Counted from the first letter of the stretch, positions 33,641 to 42,207 are shown. The stretch is 64,000 nucleotides of DNA from Taibaiella chishuiensis (GCF_003014535.1 NZ_PYGD01000003.1:124001-188000), one strand, 5' to 3'. Made by a program: numbers and translations. Notes: generated by a model not told the origin, from the sequence alone.

Positions 33641-34147
33641 ATGAAAATACGTATTGGGTTATCTTTATTGCTGGTCGCATTATTTGCCTTTGTGGGCAGT
33701 TGCGGGGTGTACAGCCTTAGCGGCGCCAGTATCGAGGGCAAAACGATCAATATCAGGACCCTCGAAAACCGGGCGATGAATGTGGTGCCTACCCTGAGTC
33801 CTTCGCTCACCGATAAGATCAGGAACAGGATCCTATCCCAGACCGGTCTTGCGGCCGTAAATACCGAGACCGCGGATTACGATGTGAAAGGTGTCATTAC
33901 CGGTTATAACGTTTCTATTTCAGGTTTGCAGGGTACCAACCAGGCCTCGGATAACAGGCTTACGATTACCGTAGAAGTAACCTTTACCAACCGGCGCGAC
34001 GACAAGGCCAGTTTTAAACAGAGTTTTGGGCGCTTTGCCGACTTTAGGGCCAATGAGCAGTTACAATCCGTGGAGGGCAGGCTGATCGAGGAGATCGGCA
34101 ACCAGCTGGCCGACGATATTTTCAATAAGGCTTTTGTAAACTGGTAA
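33641..34147 (+). CDS. lptE: LPS-assembly lipoprotein LptE
   Basis: A 168-residue lipoprotein. The signal peptide ends in the lipobox FVGSC with Cys21, followed directly by GVYSLSGASIEGKTINI, the usual opening of Bacteroidota LptE. The rest alternates beta strands and helices (PSLTDKIRNRILSQTGL, RLTITVEVTF, GRLIEEIGNQLADDIFNKAFVNW). LptE plugs the LptD barrel at the outer membrane. A separate lptC lies at 15.6 kb, and an LptF/G permease at 52.9 kb. Confidence 0.85.
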   Translation: MKIRIGLSLLLVALFAFVGSCGVYSLSGASIEGKTINIRTLENRAMNVVPTLSPSLTDKIRNRILSQTGLAAVNTETADYDVKGVITGYNVSISGLQGTNQASDNRLTITVEVTFTNRRDDKASFKQSFGRFADFRANEQLQSVEGRLIEEIGNQLADDIFNKAFVNW

Positions 34148-34192
34148 GGCCCGCGCCTGCAATATCTACCGCTATATTATAAATTTATACTT

Positions 34193-34954
34193 TTGATTAC
34201 TACAGATACGATCACAGGCTGGCTCAGGGATCCGGATCAGTTCCAGGGCGTTGTTCCGCAGCTTTTGCAAAAGCTGACGGAGGACTATCCCTATTTCCTG
34301 CCCGGGCACTACCTGAAACATATCGCCTTACAGCAGGACGCGCAGCACCTGTACGCGCTACTGCAGGCTTTCCCGGCCAACAGGGTGGTGTTGCAACAAT
34401 TGCTCGACCCGGTCGAAGAGCAACTGGAAGTACTGATGGAAGAGCCCGTAGTGCCGGAAACCGACCTGCTCGAGGCGCTGGGTATAACTCAACAGCCGGC
34501 TATGGTCGCCGATTATTTTTCCCAGCAGGGCATTGAAGTGTCCAGCGACCTGCCGGAGGCGGAGGAACTTGCGCCGCATACCGAGGAAGAAAAATCCTTG
34601 CTGGTGGTGATGAGTTTCGAAGAATGGCTGAGTTATATCAATACCAAAAGCCGCAAGGAAAAAGAGGAAGAAGCCGAGCAGAAAGCGCTCAAAACCATGT
34701 GGCAAAAGCAAAAACTGGCTGCTGCTATCGAGGAAGAGAGCGACGAAATACCGGAATCCGTATTCGAAATGGCGGTTAATTCCATTGCCCGGAACGACGA
34801 CTGGGTAAGCGAATCCATGGCAGAGGTATACGCCCGCCAGGGTAAGGCGCAAAAAGCAATCGAGATATATGAGAAATTAAGTTTGCTTAATCCTGAAAAA
34901 AATACTTATTTTGCTGCCAAAATAGAAAATTTACAAAAAGATTTAGAAATATGA
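34193..34954 (+). CDS. Tetratricopeptide-like cytoplasmic protein of unknown function
   Basis: A 253-residue acidic protein starting at TTG (34193); no ATG is in frame until deep inside. Residues 1-90 are helical and Leu/Gln-rich. Residues 155-185 are a strongly charged coiled-coil stretch (SRKEKEEEAEQKALKTMWQK type). Residues 200-250 contain one TPR-like helix pair (DDWVSESMAEVYARQGKAQKAIEIYEKLSLLNPEKN). The stop overlaps the secG start as ATGA, so the two are coupled, and it follows lptE by 45 bp. Function is not known, but the context is envelope export. Confidence 0.75.
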   Translation: MITTDTITGWLRDPDQFQGVVPQLLQKLTEDYPYFLPGHYLKHIALQQDAQHLYALLQAFPANRVVLQQLLDPVEEQLEVLMEEPVVPETDLLEALGITQQPAMVADYFSQQGIEVSSDLPEAEELAPHTEEEKSLLVVMSFEEWLSYINTKSRKEKEEEAEQKALKTMWQKQKLAAAIEEESDEIPESVFEMAVNSIARNDDWVSESMAEVYARQGKAQKAIEIYEKLSLLNPEKNTYFAAKIENLQKDLEI

Positions 34955-35271
34955 CAACCTTGATCGTTATAATCATTATGATTGCCTGCCTGGTGCTTGG
35001 GTTCTTTGTGCTGATTCAGAAACCCAAAGGTGGTGGCCTGTCCGGATCATTCGGCAGCATTGGCACTCAGGTGATGGGCGTGAAGCAGTCCGGCGACGTA
35101 ATGGAAAAAGGAACCTGGTATACCATGGCCATTATCGCTGTACTTTGTGTGGGTTCTGTATTCACCCTGGGCCGTATCAACCCTAATGCCGGTCGCGAAA
35201 AAGACCAGGCTGCCCAGCAGCAACAACAACAGCAACAGCAAGGTCAGAAACCTGCTGCTCCTGCCAAATAA
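34951..35271 (+). CDS. secG: Preprotein translocase subunit SecG
   Basis: A 106-residue SecG, the small subunit of the SecYEG channel. Two membrane helices flank the conserved loop QKPKGGGLSGSFGSIGTQVMGVKQSGDVMEKGTW. The tail after the second helix is unusual: a run of nine Gln (with AAQ before it) and a final PAAPAK. The gene starts within the stop of the upstream TPR-like ORF. Confidence 0.95.
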   Translation: MTTLIVIIIMIACLVLGFFVLIQKPKGGGLSGSFGSIGTQVMGVKQSGDVMEKGTWYTMAIIAVLCVGSVFTLGRINPNAGREKDQAAQQQQQQQQQGQKPAAPAK

Positions 35272-35305
35272 TATTATCTGCTTGTTAAAAACATACCTTA
35301 TAGTT

Positions 35306-35340
35306 AAAGGCCCGTTTGTAAAAGCGGGCCTTTACATTTT
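35306..35340 (+). terminator. Intrinsic terminator after secG
   Basis: AAAGGCCCG (35306-35314) pairs with CGGGCCTTT (35325-35333), followed by ACATTTTATT. It would end the lptE-secG transcript. Confidence 0.75.
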
Positions 35341-35390
35341 ATTAAGTTGCAACAGTTTGTTTTAGGTTATATTTGACCTAAATTAAGATC

Positions 35391-35855
35391 ATGAAACAGG
35401 TAGTCCTATTGATGATGGTAGCCCTTGGCCTTGCCTTGCCGGCTACTGCGCAGCTAAAGCCCGTGGCCCAGAAACCGGTACACTGGAGTTTTATCGTTCA
35501 GAAGAAAAAAAACGGGGAGTATCGCCTGGAGGCGCATGCCATAATGGATAAGGGGTTTCACATATGGGCGCTGGATGCCGGCGGCGACGGCTCGTTGATC
35601 CCCACCAGCTTTGTATCGGCTACCCTGGCCAAGGGCGCCTGGACCAGCGATTGGAAAGAGCAGGCGCCGCCTGTTGTACAAACCCTTGCGTTTATAGAGG
35701 GCGCCGTACGCTGGCACCAGCATGAAATTACTTTTTACCGCGACTTTAAGGCGCCAGCCGGTACCCGCATCAAAGGCGGCGTTGAATTCCAGACCTGTAA
35801 CGAAGAAATGTGTTACCCGCCGGCAACCGAACTTTTTGAAACAACAGCGCCCTGA
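35391..35855 (+). CDS. Stand-alone DsbD N-terminal (alpha) domain, secreted
   Basis: A 154-residue exported protein with a signal peptide (residues 1-20, ending ATAQ). The remaining part matches the N-terminal immunoglobulin-like domain of thiol:disulfide interchange protein DsbD, including the paired-Cys motif FQTCNEEMCYPP near residue 135-146 that relays electrons. The membrane and thioredoxin domains of DsbD are absent, as the gene is complete with its own terminator. It may serve as a periplasmic electron-accepting or chaperone-like partner; role is not known. Confidence 0.85.
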   Translation: MKQVVLLMMVALGLALPATAQLKPVAQKPVHWSFIVQKKKNGEYRLEAHAIMDKGFHIWALDAGGDGSLIPTSFVSATLAKGAWTSDWKEQAPPVVQTLAFIEGAVRWHQHEITFYRDFKAPAGTRIKGGVEFQTCNEEMCYPPATELFETTAP

Positions 35856-35878
35856 CCGGGACGTGGTATCATATGCAG

Positions 35879-35912
35879 AAAGCCGGGGACCTCGGGGTTA
35901 CCGGCTTTTTTA
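35879..35912 (+). terminator. Intrinsic terminator after the DsbD-domain gene
   Basis: AAAGCCGG (35879-35886) pairs with CCGGCTTT (35901-35908), followed by a T run. Confidence 0.75.
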
Positions 35913-35930
35913 TATGGGTAAAATTTTGAC

Positions 35931-36470
35931 TTACAGTTTTTTTACGATCTCCCAGAGTACGATGCCAACCGTTACCGAAATATTGAGCGAATGCTTGGCG
36001 CCCCATTGCGGTATTTCGATACAGCCGTCGCAAAGGGCCAGCGCTTCGTCGCTTACGCCGCTTACTTCATTGCCAAATACCAGGGCTATTTTATCGGTAG
36101 GGTCGAAGCTGATATCCTGCAGGGCTATGCTGTTGTGAGCCTGTTCCACGGCCCATACCTGGTAGCCTTCTTCTTTAAGCCGTACCAGGGCCTGGCTTAC
36201 CTGCTGCGCATATTGCCAGGGTACGGTTTCGGTAGCGCCAAGGGCTGTTTTGTGTATGTCGCGGTGGGGAGGCTGGGGGGTATATCCGCAGAGGCAGATG
36301 CCCGCGCCGTTAAAGGCATCTGCTGTACGGAAGGCCGAACCTACATTATGCATACTCCGCACATCGTCCAGGATAATCCAGACGGGAAAACGGGTGATTT
36401 CTTTTATTTCGGCCACGCTGAACCTATCCAGCTCCTCGATTGTCTTTTTTGTAAAACTTTTTGAAATCAT
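35931..36470 (-). CDS. TrmH/SpoU-family RNA 2'-O-methyltransferase
   Basis: A 179-residue SPOUT methyltransferase. Motifs: ILDDVRSMHNVGSAFRTADAFN (motif 1), ALVFGNEVSGVSDEAL (motif 2) and EIPQWGAKHSLNISVTVGIVLWEI (motif 3, SAM knot). It lacks the N-terminal substrate-binding domain of RlmB, so it is more like TrmL/TrmH minimal forms. The target nucleotide cannot be named from the sequence. Confidence 0.9.
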   Translation of the reverse strand: MISKSFTKKTIEELDRFSVAEIKEITRFPVWIILDDVRSMHNVGSAFRTADAFNGAGICLCGYTPQPPHRDIHKTALGATETVPWQYAQQVSQALVRLKEEGYQVWAVEQAHNSIALQDISFDPTDKIALVFGNEVSGVSDEALALCDGCIEIPQWGAKHSLNISVTVGIVLWEIVKKL

Positions 36471-36492
36471 AATGCTGCAAAGAAAAGAAATG

Positions 36493-36524
36493 TTGTTTTG
36501 AAAAAATATTGTTTACTAATTTTG
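36493..36524 (+). promoter_or_regulatory. Promoter candidate for clpS
   Basis: TTG at 36493-36495 and TAATTTTG at 36517-36524 with a 21-nt spacer, about 57 bp before the clpS ATG. Confidence 0.5.
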
Positions 36525-36581
36525 TAGTAAATAAACGGGAGCCAAAAAGACTTTCCGCAAAAATTGCCTGAAACTACAACT

Positions 36582-36884
36582 ATGGAACCGTATCAAAAAT
36601 CAATGGCGGAGTTTAACCCCTGGAAAAAAGAGCAGTTCGATACCGATGTATTGGACGACCGTCTTTGTCATTTGATCTTGTGGAATGACGATGTCAATAC
36701 CTTCGATTGGGTAATTGAATCGTTGATTGAGATTTGTGCGCATACGCCGGAGCAGGCAGAGCAATGTGCCCTGCTGATCCATTACCAGGGTAAGTATGCA
36801 GTGAAGAAAGGCGACTTCGATACCTTGCGCCCCATGTGCGAGGCGATGATCGACCGGGGTATTAATTCGACGATAGATAATTGA
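36582..36884 (+). CDS. clpS: ATP-dependent Clp protease adaptor ClpS
   Basis: A 100-residue adaptor that delivers N-degron substrates to ClpAP. The core has HLILWNDDVNTFDWVIESLIEICAHTPEQAEQCALLIHYQGKYAVKKG within residues 30-80, with the NDDxNTF motif that binds the N-terminal residue of substrates. The ATG at 36582 is used; an extension to a TTG at 36564 is possible but less likely. A bidirectional terminator follows directly. Confidence 0.93.
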   Translation: MEPYQKSMAEFNPWKKEQFDTDVLDDRLCHLILWNDDVNTFDWVIESLIEICAHTPEQAEQCALLIHYQGKYAVKKGDFDTLRPMCEAMIDRGINSTIDN

Positions 36885-36925
36885 TTCAAAAAGAAACGGC
36901 GCCATCGGCGCCGTTTCTTTTTGAA
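36885..36925. terminator. Bidirectional intrinsic terminator after clpS
   Basis: Arms of 19 nt, 36885-36903 and 36907-36925, form a near-perfect stem with a 3-nt loop: a GGCGCC core flanked by A and T tracts that serve as the T run in either direction. Confidence 0.85.
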
Positions 36926-36988
36926 AATAGGTATGTTTTATAAAGGCGGCTCCCCTGGTGGCTAACTTTATCAAAGCCAGCTAACCGA

Positions 36989-37020
36989 TGAGATCCTTCG
37001 CTGCGCTCAGGATGACAGCG
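36989..37020. repeat. Short palindromic intergenic repeat (REP-like)
   Basis: GAGATCCTTCGCTGCGCTC followed by AGGATGACAGCG, with arms ATCCT/AGGAT around a GC-rich centre. I know closely similar sequence as a dispersed intergenic element in many bacterial genomes; only one copy is present here. It lies between clpS and the FAH-family gene. Confidence 0.5.
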
Positions 37021-37029
37021 TCCCTTTGA

Positions 37030-38031
37030 CTACTTCTTCAAGGCCAGGATAGAGAAATCGGTATCGACCTTCTTGATCGTATTGACCAGGCGGCCCATAC
37101 CTTCAATTTCCATTTCTACTACATCGTCAGGTTGCAGCCATTGCTCCTTGTAATCGGGGTTATTAAGTTTGCCGGTGCCGTTCAGTTCCAGGAAACAACC
37201 GGTACCCACCGTACCGCTGCCGATCACGTCGCCGGGCAGGATATCGGCGCCATAAGCGCAACGCTCCAGGATCTCGGCAAAGGTCCAGTCCATATCGCCT
37301 ACATTACCTTCGCTTACCTGGATGCCGTTTACCTTACAGGTCATTTTAAGGTTAAATGCCGCGCCGGTATGGCCTTCTTTAGCCGGTATGCGGTACGCAT
37401 CCAGCTCATCGGGGGTTACCATCCAGGGACCAATTACCGTAGAGAAATCTTTGCCTTTGGCAGGGCCGAGGTTCAGCAGCATTTCTTCCATTTGCAGGCG
37501 GCGTGCGCTCATGTCGTTCATGATGCAATAACCGGCAATATAGCTGTCGGCCTCGGCAGCCTTGATATTGCGGCCTTTTTTACCAACGATGGCTGTGGCT
37601 TCCAGTTCGAAGTCCAGCTTCTCAAAATGGTCGGGCATACAGTCGATAGGACCAGGGCCCTGTATGGCGTTATGATTGGTAAAGTAGAAAATCGGGTATT
37701 GATCGAATTCTGGGATCATGTCTACCTTACGGTTGCGGCGGGCCGCAGCTACGTGTTGCCGGAAGGCATAACCATCGCGGCAGGAGGTGGGCTTCGGAAC
37801 CGGGGCCAGTACCTGTACCTGCTCGAAATCGCGCGACTCGATCGTGAGTGAACCACCCTTGATATTGGCTTCAGCTTCGCGGGCTATGGCCGACAGGCGT
37901 TCCCAGTCTTCCAGCATCTGCATCATGGTTTGCGGCAGGCGGTTATCGGCCTCGCTCAGGTTGTACAGTTGTCCATCGATATAGAAAGCAACCTGCTCCC
38001 TGTTGTTGTTGATATACGTTACTAATTTCAC
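37030..38031 (-). CDS. Fumarylacetoacetate hydrolase family protein
   Basis: A 333-residue FAH-fold enzyme. The metal site is visible as ELEATAIVGKKGRNIKAAEA and IAGYCIMNDMSARRLQMEE, with KDFSTVIGPWMVTPDEL and LPGDVIGSGTVGTGCFLELNG near the end. Members cleave C-C bonds of acylpyruvates or fumarylacetoacetate. The length and the FYFTNHNAIQGPG segment suggest a fumarylacetoacetase-like role in Tyr breakdown, but no other catabolic genes are nearby. Confidence 0.85.
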   Translation of the reverse strand: MKLVTYINNNREQVAFYIDGQLYNLSEADNRLPQTMMQMLEDWERLSAIAREAEANIKGGSLTIESRDFEQVQVLAPVPKPTSCRDGYAFRQHVAAARRNRKVDMIPEFDQYPIFYFTNHNAIQGPGPIDCMPDHFEKLDFELEATAIVGKKGRNIKAAEADSYIAGYCIMNDMSARRLQMEEMLLNLGPAKGKDFSTVIGPWMVTPDELDAYRIPAKEGHTGAAFNLKMTCKVNGIQVSEGNVGDMDWTFAEILERCAYGADILPGDVIGSGTVGTGCFLELNGTGKLNNPDYKEQWLQPDDVVEMEIEGMGRLVNTIKKVDTDFSILALKK

Positions 38032-38081
38032 CTTAATACTGTTTTTAGATATTCAAAAAAATAGTTCAGATCATCCGGGTA

Positions 38082-38957
38082 TTATTCGGCCGGGGTCGCG
38101 GCGGCTGCTTTATGCGATTTGAACTGGGCATTGTTCTTGCCGGTAGGCAGGGTAAAGCCCAGGCTCAAGATCAGCTCGTAACAACCAAAGGCCTGGCGGG
38201 CGGTACCTTCATACACTTTGAGGCCGCTGTACCGGGCATAGTCGAACTTCTGCGCAAATTCCAGGTAGCCATATTTAAACGCGGTAACCCGCAATGCTGT
38301 TTCCACACCCGCATTCCAGCCGCCGATCTGGAAGCCTGGTTTATTGGCCTGTCCGAAAAGCGAGTTCTCTACATGCGGGATAACCGGTCCGATACCGGCT
38401 TTGGTCAGCAGGTCTACTTTCAGGTATTTATTATTGGTATGATAAATCTGGAAACGCTTAACCAGGTTAAACAACAGGAAATTGGCGCCATTGTTCAGGA
38501 AGTAATAGAAGCCGTTATCGCCCGAAAAGTTGACGCGCTCATCTACTTCCTTGCCCTCTCTTTTGCCCTGTACCCTTACCTCCTGGCCTTCGGTAATGAT
38601 GTACTTGGTATGGTCGAAGTTGATCTCGAAAGCGAAGTCCTGCTTTTCGTTGAAGAAATAACCGAGGCGGTAGTTGTATTGCGGTACGGTTAATGCGGTA
38701 TTGAAAAAGTCTTCGTCCCAGCCGCGGCGGTCGTGCGCTTTTACATTGACCATTTTATAGTCGTTGCCCAGGCCCGGCTGTTTTACGTGTACGGTAGAGC
38801 GGGTATACCATTCAGTATTGTAACCCCAGCTAAAATACAGGCTCCCGTTTTTTACGATGCCCATATAACTTTTACCCTCGCGTTGCGCGAATGAGGAGGT
38901 GGCGGAAAGTGCGATCAGCAGCAGGCTGGCGATCGGTGCGCTAAATTTGAACTTCAT
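38082..38957 (-). CDS. Outer-membrane beta-barrel protein of unknown function
   Basis: A 291-residue protein. I start it at 38957, where MKFKFSAPIASLLLIALSATSSFAQ forms a clean signal peptide; the frame extends 23 codons upstream but those do not look coding. The mature chain alternates aromatic and polar residues (FYYFLNNGANFLLFNLVKRFQIY and similar), as in small 8-12-stranded barrels. A final Ala/Pro/Lys-rich tail follows the last strand. No enzyme motif was recognised. Confidence 0.7.
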   Translation of the reverse strand: MKFKFSAPIASLLLIALSATSSFAQREGKSYMGIVKNGSLYFSWGYNTEWYTRSTVHVKQPGLGNDYKMVNVKAHDRRGWDEDFFNTALTVPQYNYRLGYFFNEKQDFAFEINFDHTKYIITEGQEVRVQGKREGKEVDERVNFSGDNGFYYFLNNGANFLLFNLVKRFQIYHTNNKYLKVDLLTKAGIGPVIPHVENSLFGQANKPGFQIGGWNAGVETALRVTAFKYGYLEFAQKFDYARYSGLKVYEGTARQAFGCYELILSLGFTLPTGKNNAQFKSHKAAAATPAE

Positions 38958-39024
38958 GAATCCGGAATAATTAAACGGCGCAAAGGTAGGGCAATATTTG
39001 TTGCGCAATACCAATGCCGCATAC

Positions 39025-39057
39025 ACAAAAAAATAAGGCGGCCCGAGGCCGCCTTAT
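39025..39057 (-). terminator. Intrinsic terminator of the ABC transporter pair
   Basis: ATAAGGCGGCC (39033-39043) pairs with GGCCGCCTTAT (39047-39057). On the minus strand it is followed by a run of T (plus-strand A run at 39027-39033). Confidence 0.85.
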
Positions 39058-39064
39058 CATCATT

Positions 39065-40348
39065 TTATTTTTTCATGAGCCATTTGCCCACTTCTTTAAA
39101 CGTTATTTTTTTGCCATACATCAGGATGCCGGTACGGTAAATCTTGCCGGCCATCCAGGTAGTGCCCAGGAAGCCGCCCACCAGCAATACTGCCGACAAG
39201 GCCAGTTGCCAGCCCGGTACGCCAAAGGGAATACGGGCCATCATAACGATAGGGGAGGTGAGCGGGAACAGGCTGCCGAAAAGCGCCAGGCCGCTATTGG
39301 GGTCTTTAATGGCCGACGACATGATTACAAAACCCAGGATGATGGGCAGGGTAATGGGCATGGTAAGCTGGTTGGACTCCTGCGGATCTTCGTTGACCAG
39401 GCTGCCCACTGCGGCGAATAAAGAGGCATAGAGGAAATAGCCGCCCAGGAAGTAAAACAGGAACCACAGCGAAATCTGCAGCCAGTTAACGCTATGCAGC
39501 ATAGCCGAAATACCCGCGGCAACATCGTTGCCGGTATTGGCCTGTGCTGCTGCCTGGTTCATGACCTCGGGGTTGGAAGCAAAGCCTGCACCCATAGATC
39601 CTGCCAGTACCGTCATGGCGATCACGATCAGCGCGATCCAGATCAGGAACTGCGTAAGGCCTACCAGGGCTACGCCGATTATTTTACCCAGCATGAGCTG
39701 GTAAGGTTTTACCGAGCTTACAATGATCTCGGCAATACGGTTGGTCTTCTCTTCCATAACGCTGCGCATAACACTCATACCATAAAACAGCATGAACATA
39801 TACAACAGCAGGCCGCAGGCATAACCGATGCCGAAAGCGGCTTCGTTGCTGGTAGCCTTGCCTTCCACATTGGGTTGTACCGAAATGGTCTCGTCCTGGA
39901 GGAAGCGCAGTTTATCTTTATCCACGCCGGCTTCCTGCATCCGGTCCTGCATCACGATATCGTTAAGCTGGTTCTCGATATCTTTCTGGGCTTCCATACC
40001 CAGTTGTTTTTCGCTGAAGAGGTTAAACTTCGCTTTTTCGTTTTTATTGAAAGGCGGTATATACAATACGGCATCGTACTGTTCTTTGGCCAGGCTTTGC
40101 TTCAGGGTTTCGAGCGGGGTATGCTCAAAGGTGAAGCTGATCTTTTTGGAGCTTTCCAGCTTCTGGTCAAAGGTTTTGCTTTCGTCCAGTACGGCTATCT
40201 TTTTCTGGTCGCCGGAGCTGAGCGAGATACCGGCTACCAGCGCCACCATGCCCACCAGCAGTACTGGTATCAGCAGGGTAAGTATAATAAAGGAACGCTT
40301 GCGTACCCGGGTCAGGTACTCTCTTTTTATAATAATGAGTGTTTTCAT
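39065..40348 (-). CDS. ABC transporter permease, NatB/ABC-2 type
   Basis: A 427-residue membrane protein of the ABC-2 exporter type. A first helix (about 17-40) is followed by a large extracytoplasmic domain (about 45-180) and a block of five to six helices towards the C-terminus. The MEEKTNRIAEIIVSSVKPYQLMLGKIIG stretch is characteristic of NatB-like permeases, and NEDPQESNQLTMPITLPII follows. The gene pairs with the ATPase just upstream. The substrate is unknown; sodium, peptides and antibiotics are all known for the family. Confidence 0.9.
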   Translation of the reverse strand: MKTLIIIKREYLTRVRKRSFIILTLLIPVLLVGMVALVAGISLSSGDQKKIAVLDESKTFDQKLESSKKISFTFEHTPLETLKQSLAKEQYDAVLYIPPFNKNEKAKFNLFSEKQLGMEAQKDIENQLNDIVMQDRMQEAGVDKDKLRFLQDETISVQPNVEGKATSNEAAFGIGYACGLLLYMFMLFYGMSVMRSVMEEKTNRIAEIIVSSVKPYQLMLGKIIGVALVGLTQFLIWIALIVIAMTVLAGSMGAGFASNPEVMNQAAAQANTGNDVAAGISAMLHSVNWLQISLWFLFYFLGGYFLYASLFAAVGSLVNEDPQESNQLTMPITLPIILGFVIMSSAIKDPNSGLALFGSLFPLTSPIVMMARIPFGVPGWQLALSAVLLVGGFLGTTWMAGKIYRTGILMYGKKITFKEVGKWLMKK

Positions 40349-40394
40349 TGTCTTGCTTGTTGTGTTGGAAATGGGATAACGACGGTATTAGAGC

Positions 40395-41315
40395 TTATGC
40401 CACGAATTCCCGTGCAGCCGGAGTGCCCTGTACTAAACGGATAAAGATATCGTTGAGCGAAGGCAGGATCTCTTCGAAAGCAAGAATGTTGTTGCCCTGG
40501 TTGATATAATGCAGCAGTACCTGGTTGGCCGGCACATTTTCATTCAGGTGGAACATCAGTTTGTTCTGCTCTTGTTTCAATACCTGTATGTCGGCAGGCA
40601 GGGGGGCATCGGGATTGCTGAGCGTAAGGCTGAAGAGGTTTTCCTTAAAGTCCTGCTTCACCTGTTTTACACTGCCATCCAAAATCTTTTTGCCCTGGTT
40701 GACGAGGATGATCTGGTCGCAGATCTCTTCTACCTGCTCCATACGGTGCGTACTGAAGATAATGGTAGTGCCTTCCTGTGCCAGCCGGAAGATCTCGTCT
40801 TTCAGTACATTGGCATTTACCGGGTCGAGGCCGCTGAAGGGTTCGTCGAGGATCAGCAGTTTGGGGTTATGGATCACCGTGGTTACAAACTGCAGCTTCT
40901 GGCTCATACCTTTACTCAGGTCTTCCACTTTTTTATTCCACCAGGTGGTCATGTCCAGCCTTTTGAACCATTGTTTGCTGCGGAACTCGGCTTCACTTTT
41001 CGAAAGGCCTCTCAGCTGGGCCAGGTATACCGCCTGTTCCCCGATCTTCATTTTTTTATACAACCCTCTTTCTTCGGGCATATAACCGATCTCGCCGATG
41101 TGACGGCCGGAGTCGAAAGGCTCGCCGTTGAAGAGAATATTACCGGAGTCGGCGTAGAATATGCCGGTGATCATGCGCAGCAAGGTGCTTTTGCCCGCGC
41201 CGTTAGGACCGAGCAGGCCAAAAATGCTGCCCGGCGCGATATCGAAACTGATGTCGTCGACGGCGCGTTGCGTGGCATAATATTTTTTCAGGTGCTGGAC
41301 TGAAAGTAGAGCCAT
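40395..41315 (-). CDS. ABC transporter ATP-binding protein, NatA type
   Basis: A 306-residue ATPase. Walker A is GLLGPNGAGKSTLLR, the signature is DLSKGMSQKLQFV, Walker B is LLILDEPFSGLDPVN and the H-loop is IIFSTHRMEQVEE. An extra C-terminal domain of about 90 residues (after 215) is typical of NatA-like exporters. It forms one unit with the ABC-2 permease gene 46 bp downstream. Confidence 0.93.
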   Translation of the reverse strand: MALLSVQHLKKYYATQRAVDDISFDIAPGSIFGLLGPNGAGKSTLLRMITGIFYADSGNILFNGEPFDSGRHIGEIGYMPEERGLYKKMKIGEQAVYLAQLRGLSKSEAEFRSKQWFKRLDMTTWWNKKVEDLSKGMSQKLQFVTTVIHNPKLLILDEPFSGLDPVNANVLKDEIFRLAQEGTTIIFSTHRMEQVEEICDQIILVNQGKKILDGSVKQVKQDFKENLFSLTLSNPDAPLPADIQVLKQEQNKLMFHLNENVPANQVLLHYINQGNNILAFEEILPSLNDIFIRLVQGTPAAREFVA

Positions 41316-41428
41316 AGTGTTAGTTTATTACTTCCGGATATCGGGAGCTGGTCAATACAGGTTACGAATTTAAAGGAACTCAAAGTTGCAGGAAAGCCTG
41401 CAGATATTAATCACCCGTTAAGGGGGGA

Positions 41429-41860
41429 TTAGCCGGTAATGCTCACGCTGATCTGCCTTTCGTCGGGCGAGAGCAAAGAAAACGAAGCGTAGAGCGTACC
41501 CGGAGGTAAGAGCTCGGGGGCCCGTTCCGGCCATTCGATAATGCAATAGGCGCCCTTGCCCTGCAGCATATCTTCTATGCCTGCATTAATGGCATCGTCG
41601 GCATCGTGCAGCCTGTACCAGTCCGAGTGGTAAATGGTGCGCTCCTGCCCCTCCTGTACAAAAGTATATTCATTGATCAGGCTGAAGGTAGGGCTGCTTA
41701 CTGCATCCTGTACACCCAGGTAGCGGCACAGCGCACTGGTAAAGGTAGTCTTGCCGGCGCCCAGTGTACCGCTGAAAGCCATGATGCGGTAGTCCTGTGC
41801 ATATTGCCAGAATTGCTGTACCGCCTCTGCTATATTGTTGAGTGTATAAGTGATCTGCAT
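41429..41860 (-). CDS. tsaE: tRNA threonylcarbamoyladenosine biosynthesis ATPase TsaE
   Basis: A 143-residue P-loop protein needed for t6A37 formation with TsaB and TsaD. Walker A is GTLGAGKTTFTSAL, then SSPTFSLINEYTF and the HSDWYRLHDADDAINAGIEDML and CIIEWPERAPELLP motifs. Normal length for the family. Confidence 0.94.
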   Translation of the reverse strand: MQITYTLNNIAEAVQQFWQYAQDYRIMAFSGTLGAGKTTFTSALCRYLGVQDAVSSPTFSLINEYTFVQEGQERTIYHSDWYRLHDADDAINAGIEDMLQGKGAYCIIEWPERAPELLPPGTLYASFSLLSPDERQISVSITG

Positions 41861-42207
41861 ATGGGCTGCAAATTACTTAAACTGTTTTACAGCAGAAAGT
41901 CCGGTTTCCTGCACCGCTGCAAAAGGTGGTATTTACGGGCCCGCGGGCAGATTTTCGACCTCCCGCAATAGATTATGTACCGTCAGACCATCGGTTGGTA
42001 ACGGGTAACGGCGCGTTGGTACAATATTTTTTCTTTAAACAATTGTTTATTAGTTATTTGTAATTACGTGATTATTTTTCACTAAAAAACACAAAAAGAT
42101 ATTATATTTATCGCTTTAATGCGATATTTGTTTTTTACGATAAAAAGGAGGTAATCCGAAAATCCTTAAACAGAGTAGGAATCTTATAAACTAAAAAAAG
42201 AAGACCA
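41861..42207. other. Intergenic region upstream of the MNIO RiPP locus
   Basis: About 350 bp, AT-rich from 42020 on. It holds the inverted repeat TATCGC (42109-42114) / GCGATA (42121-42126) with a 6-nt loop, which could be an operator or a small hairpin. No clear TTTG/TAnnTTTG promoter pair is seen, though the promoter for the precursor must lie here. No ORF is supported. Confidence 0.5.

Noticed and set aside
39065-41315. NatAB-like ABC pair as exporter of the MNIO peptide
   Set aside because: It is on the opposite strand, ends in its own terminator, and is separated from the precursor by tsaE and 350 bp; there is no peptidase domain.
42145-42152. AAGGAGGT, a perfect Shine-Dalgarno-like sequence upstream of the MNIO precursor
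   Set aside because: It is 56 nt from the precursor ATG with no start codon at a useful distance, and this phylum rarely depends on such sites.
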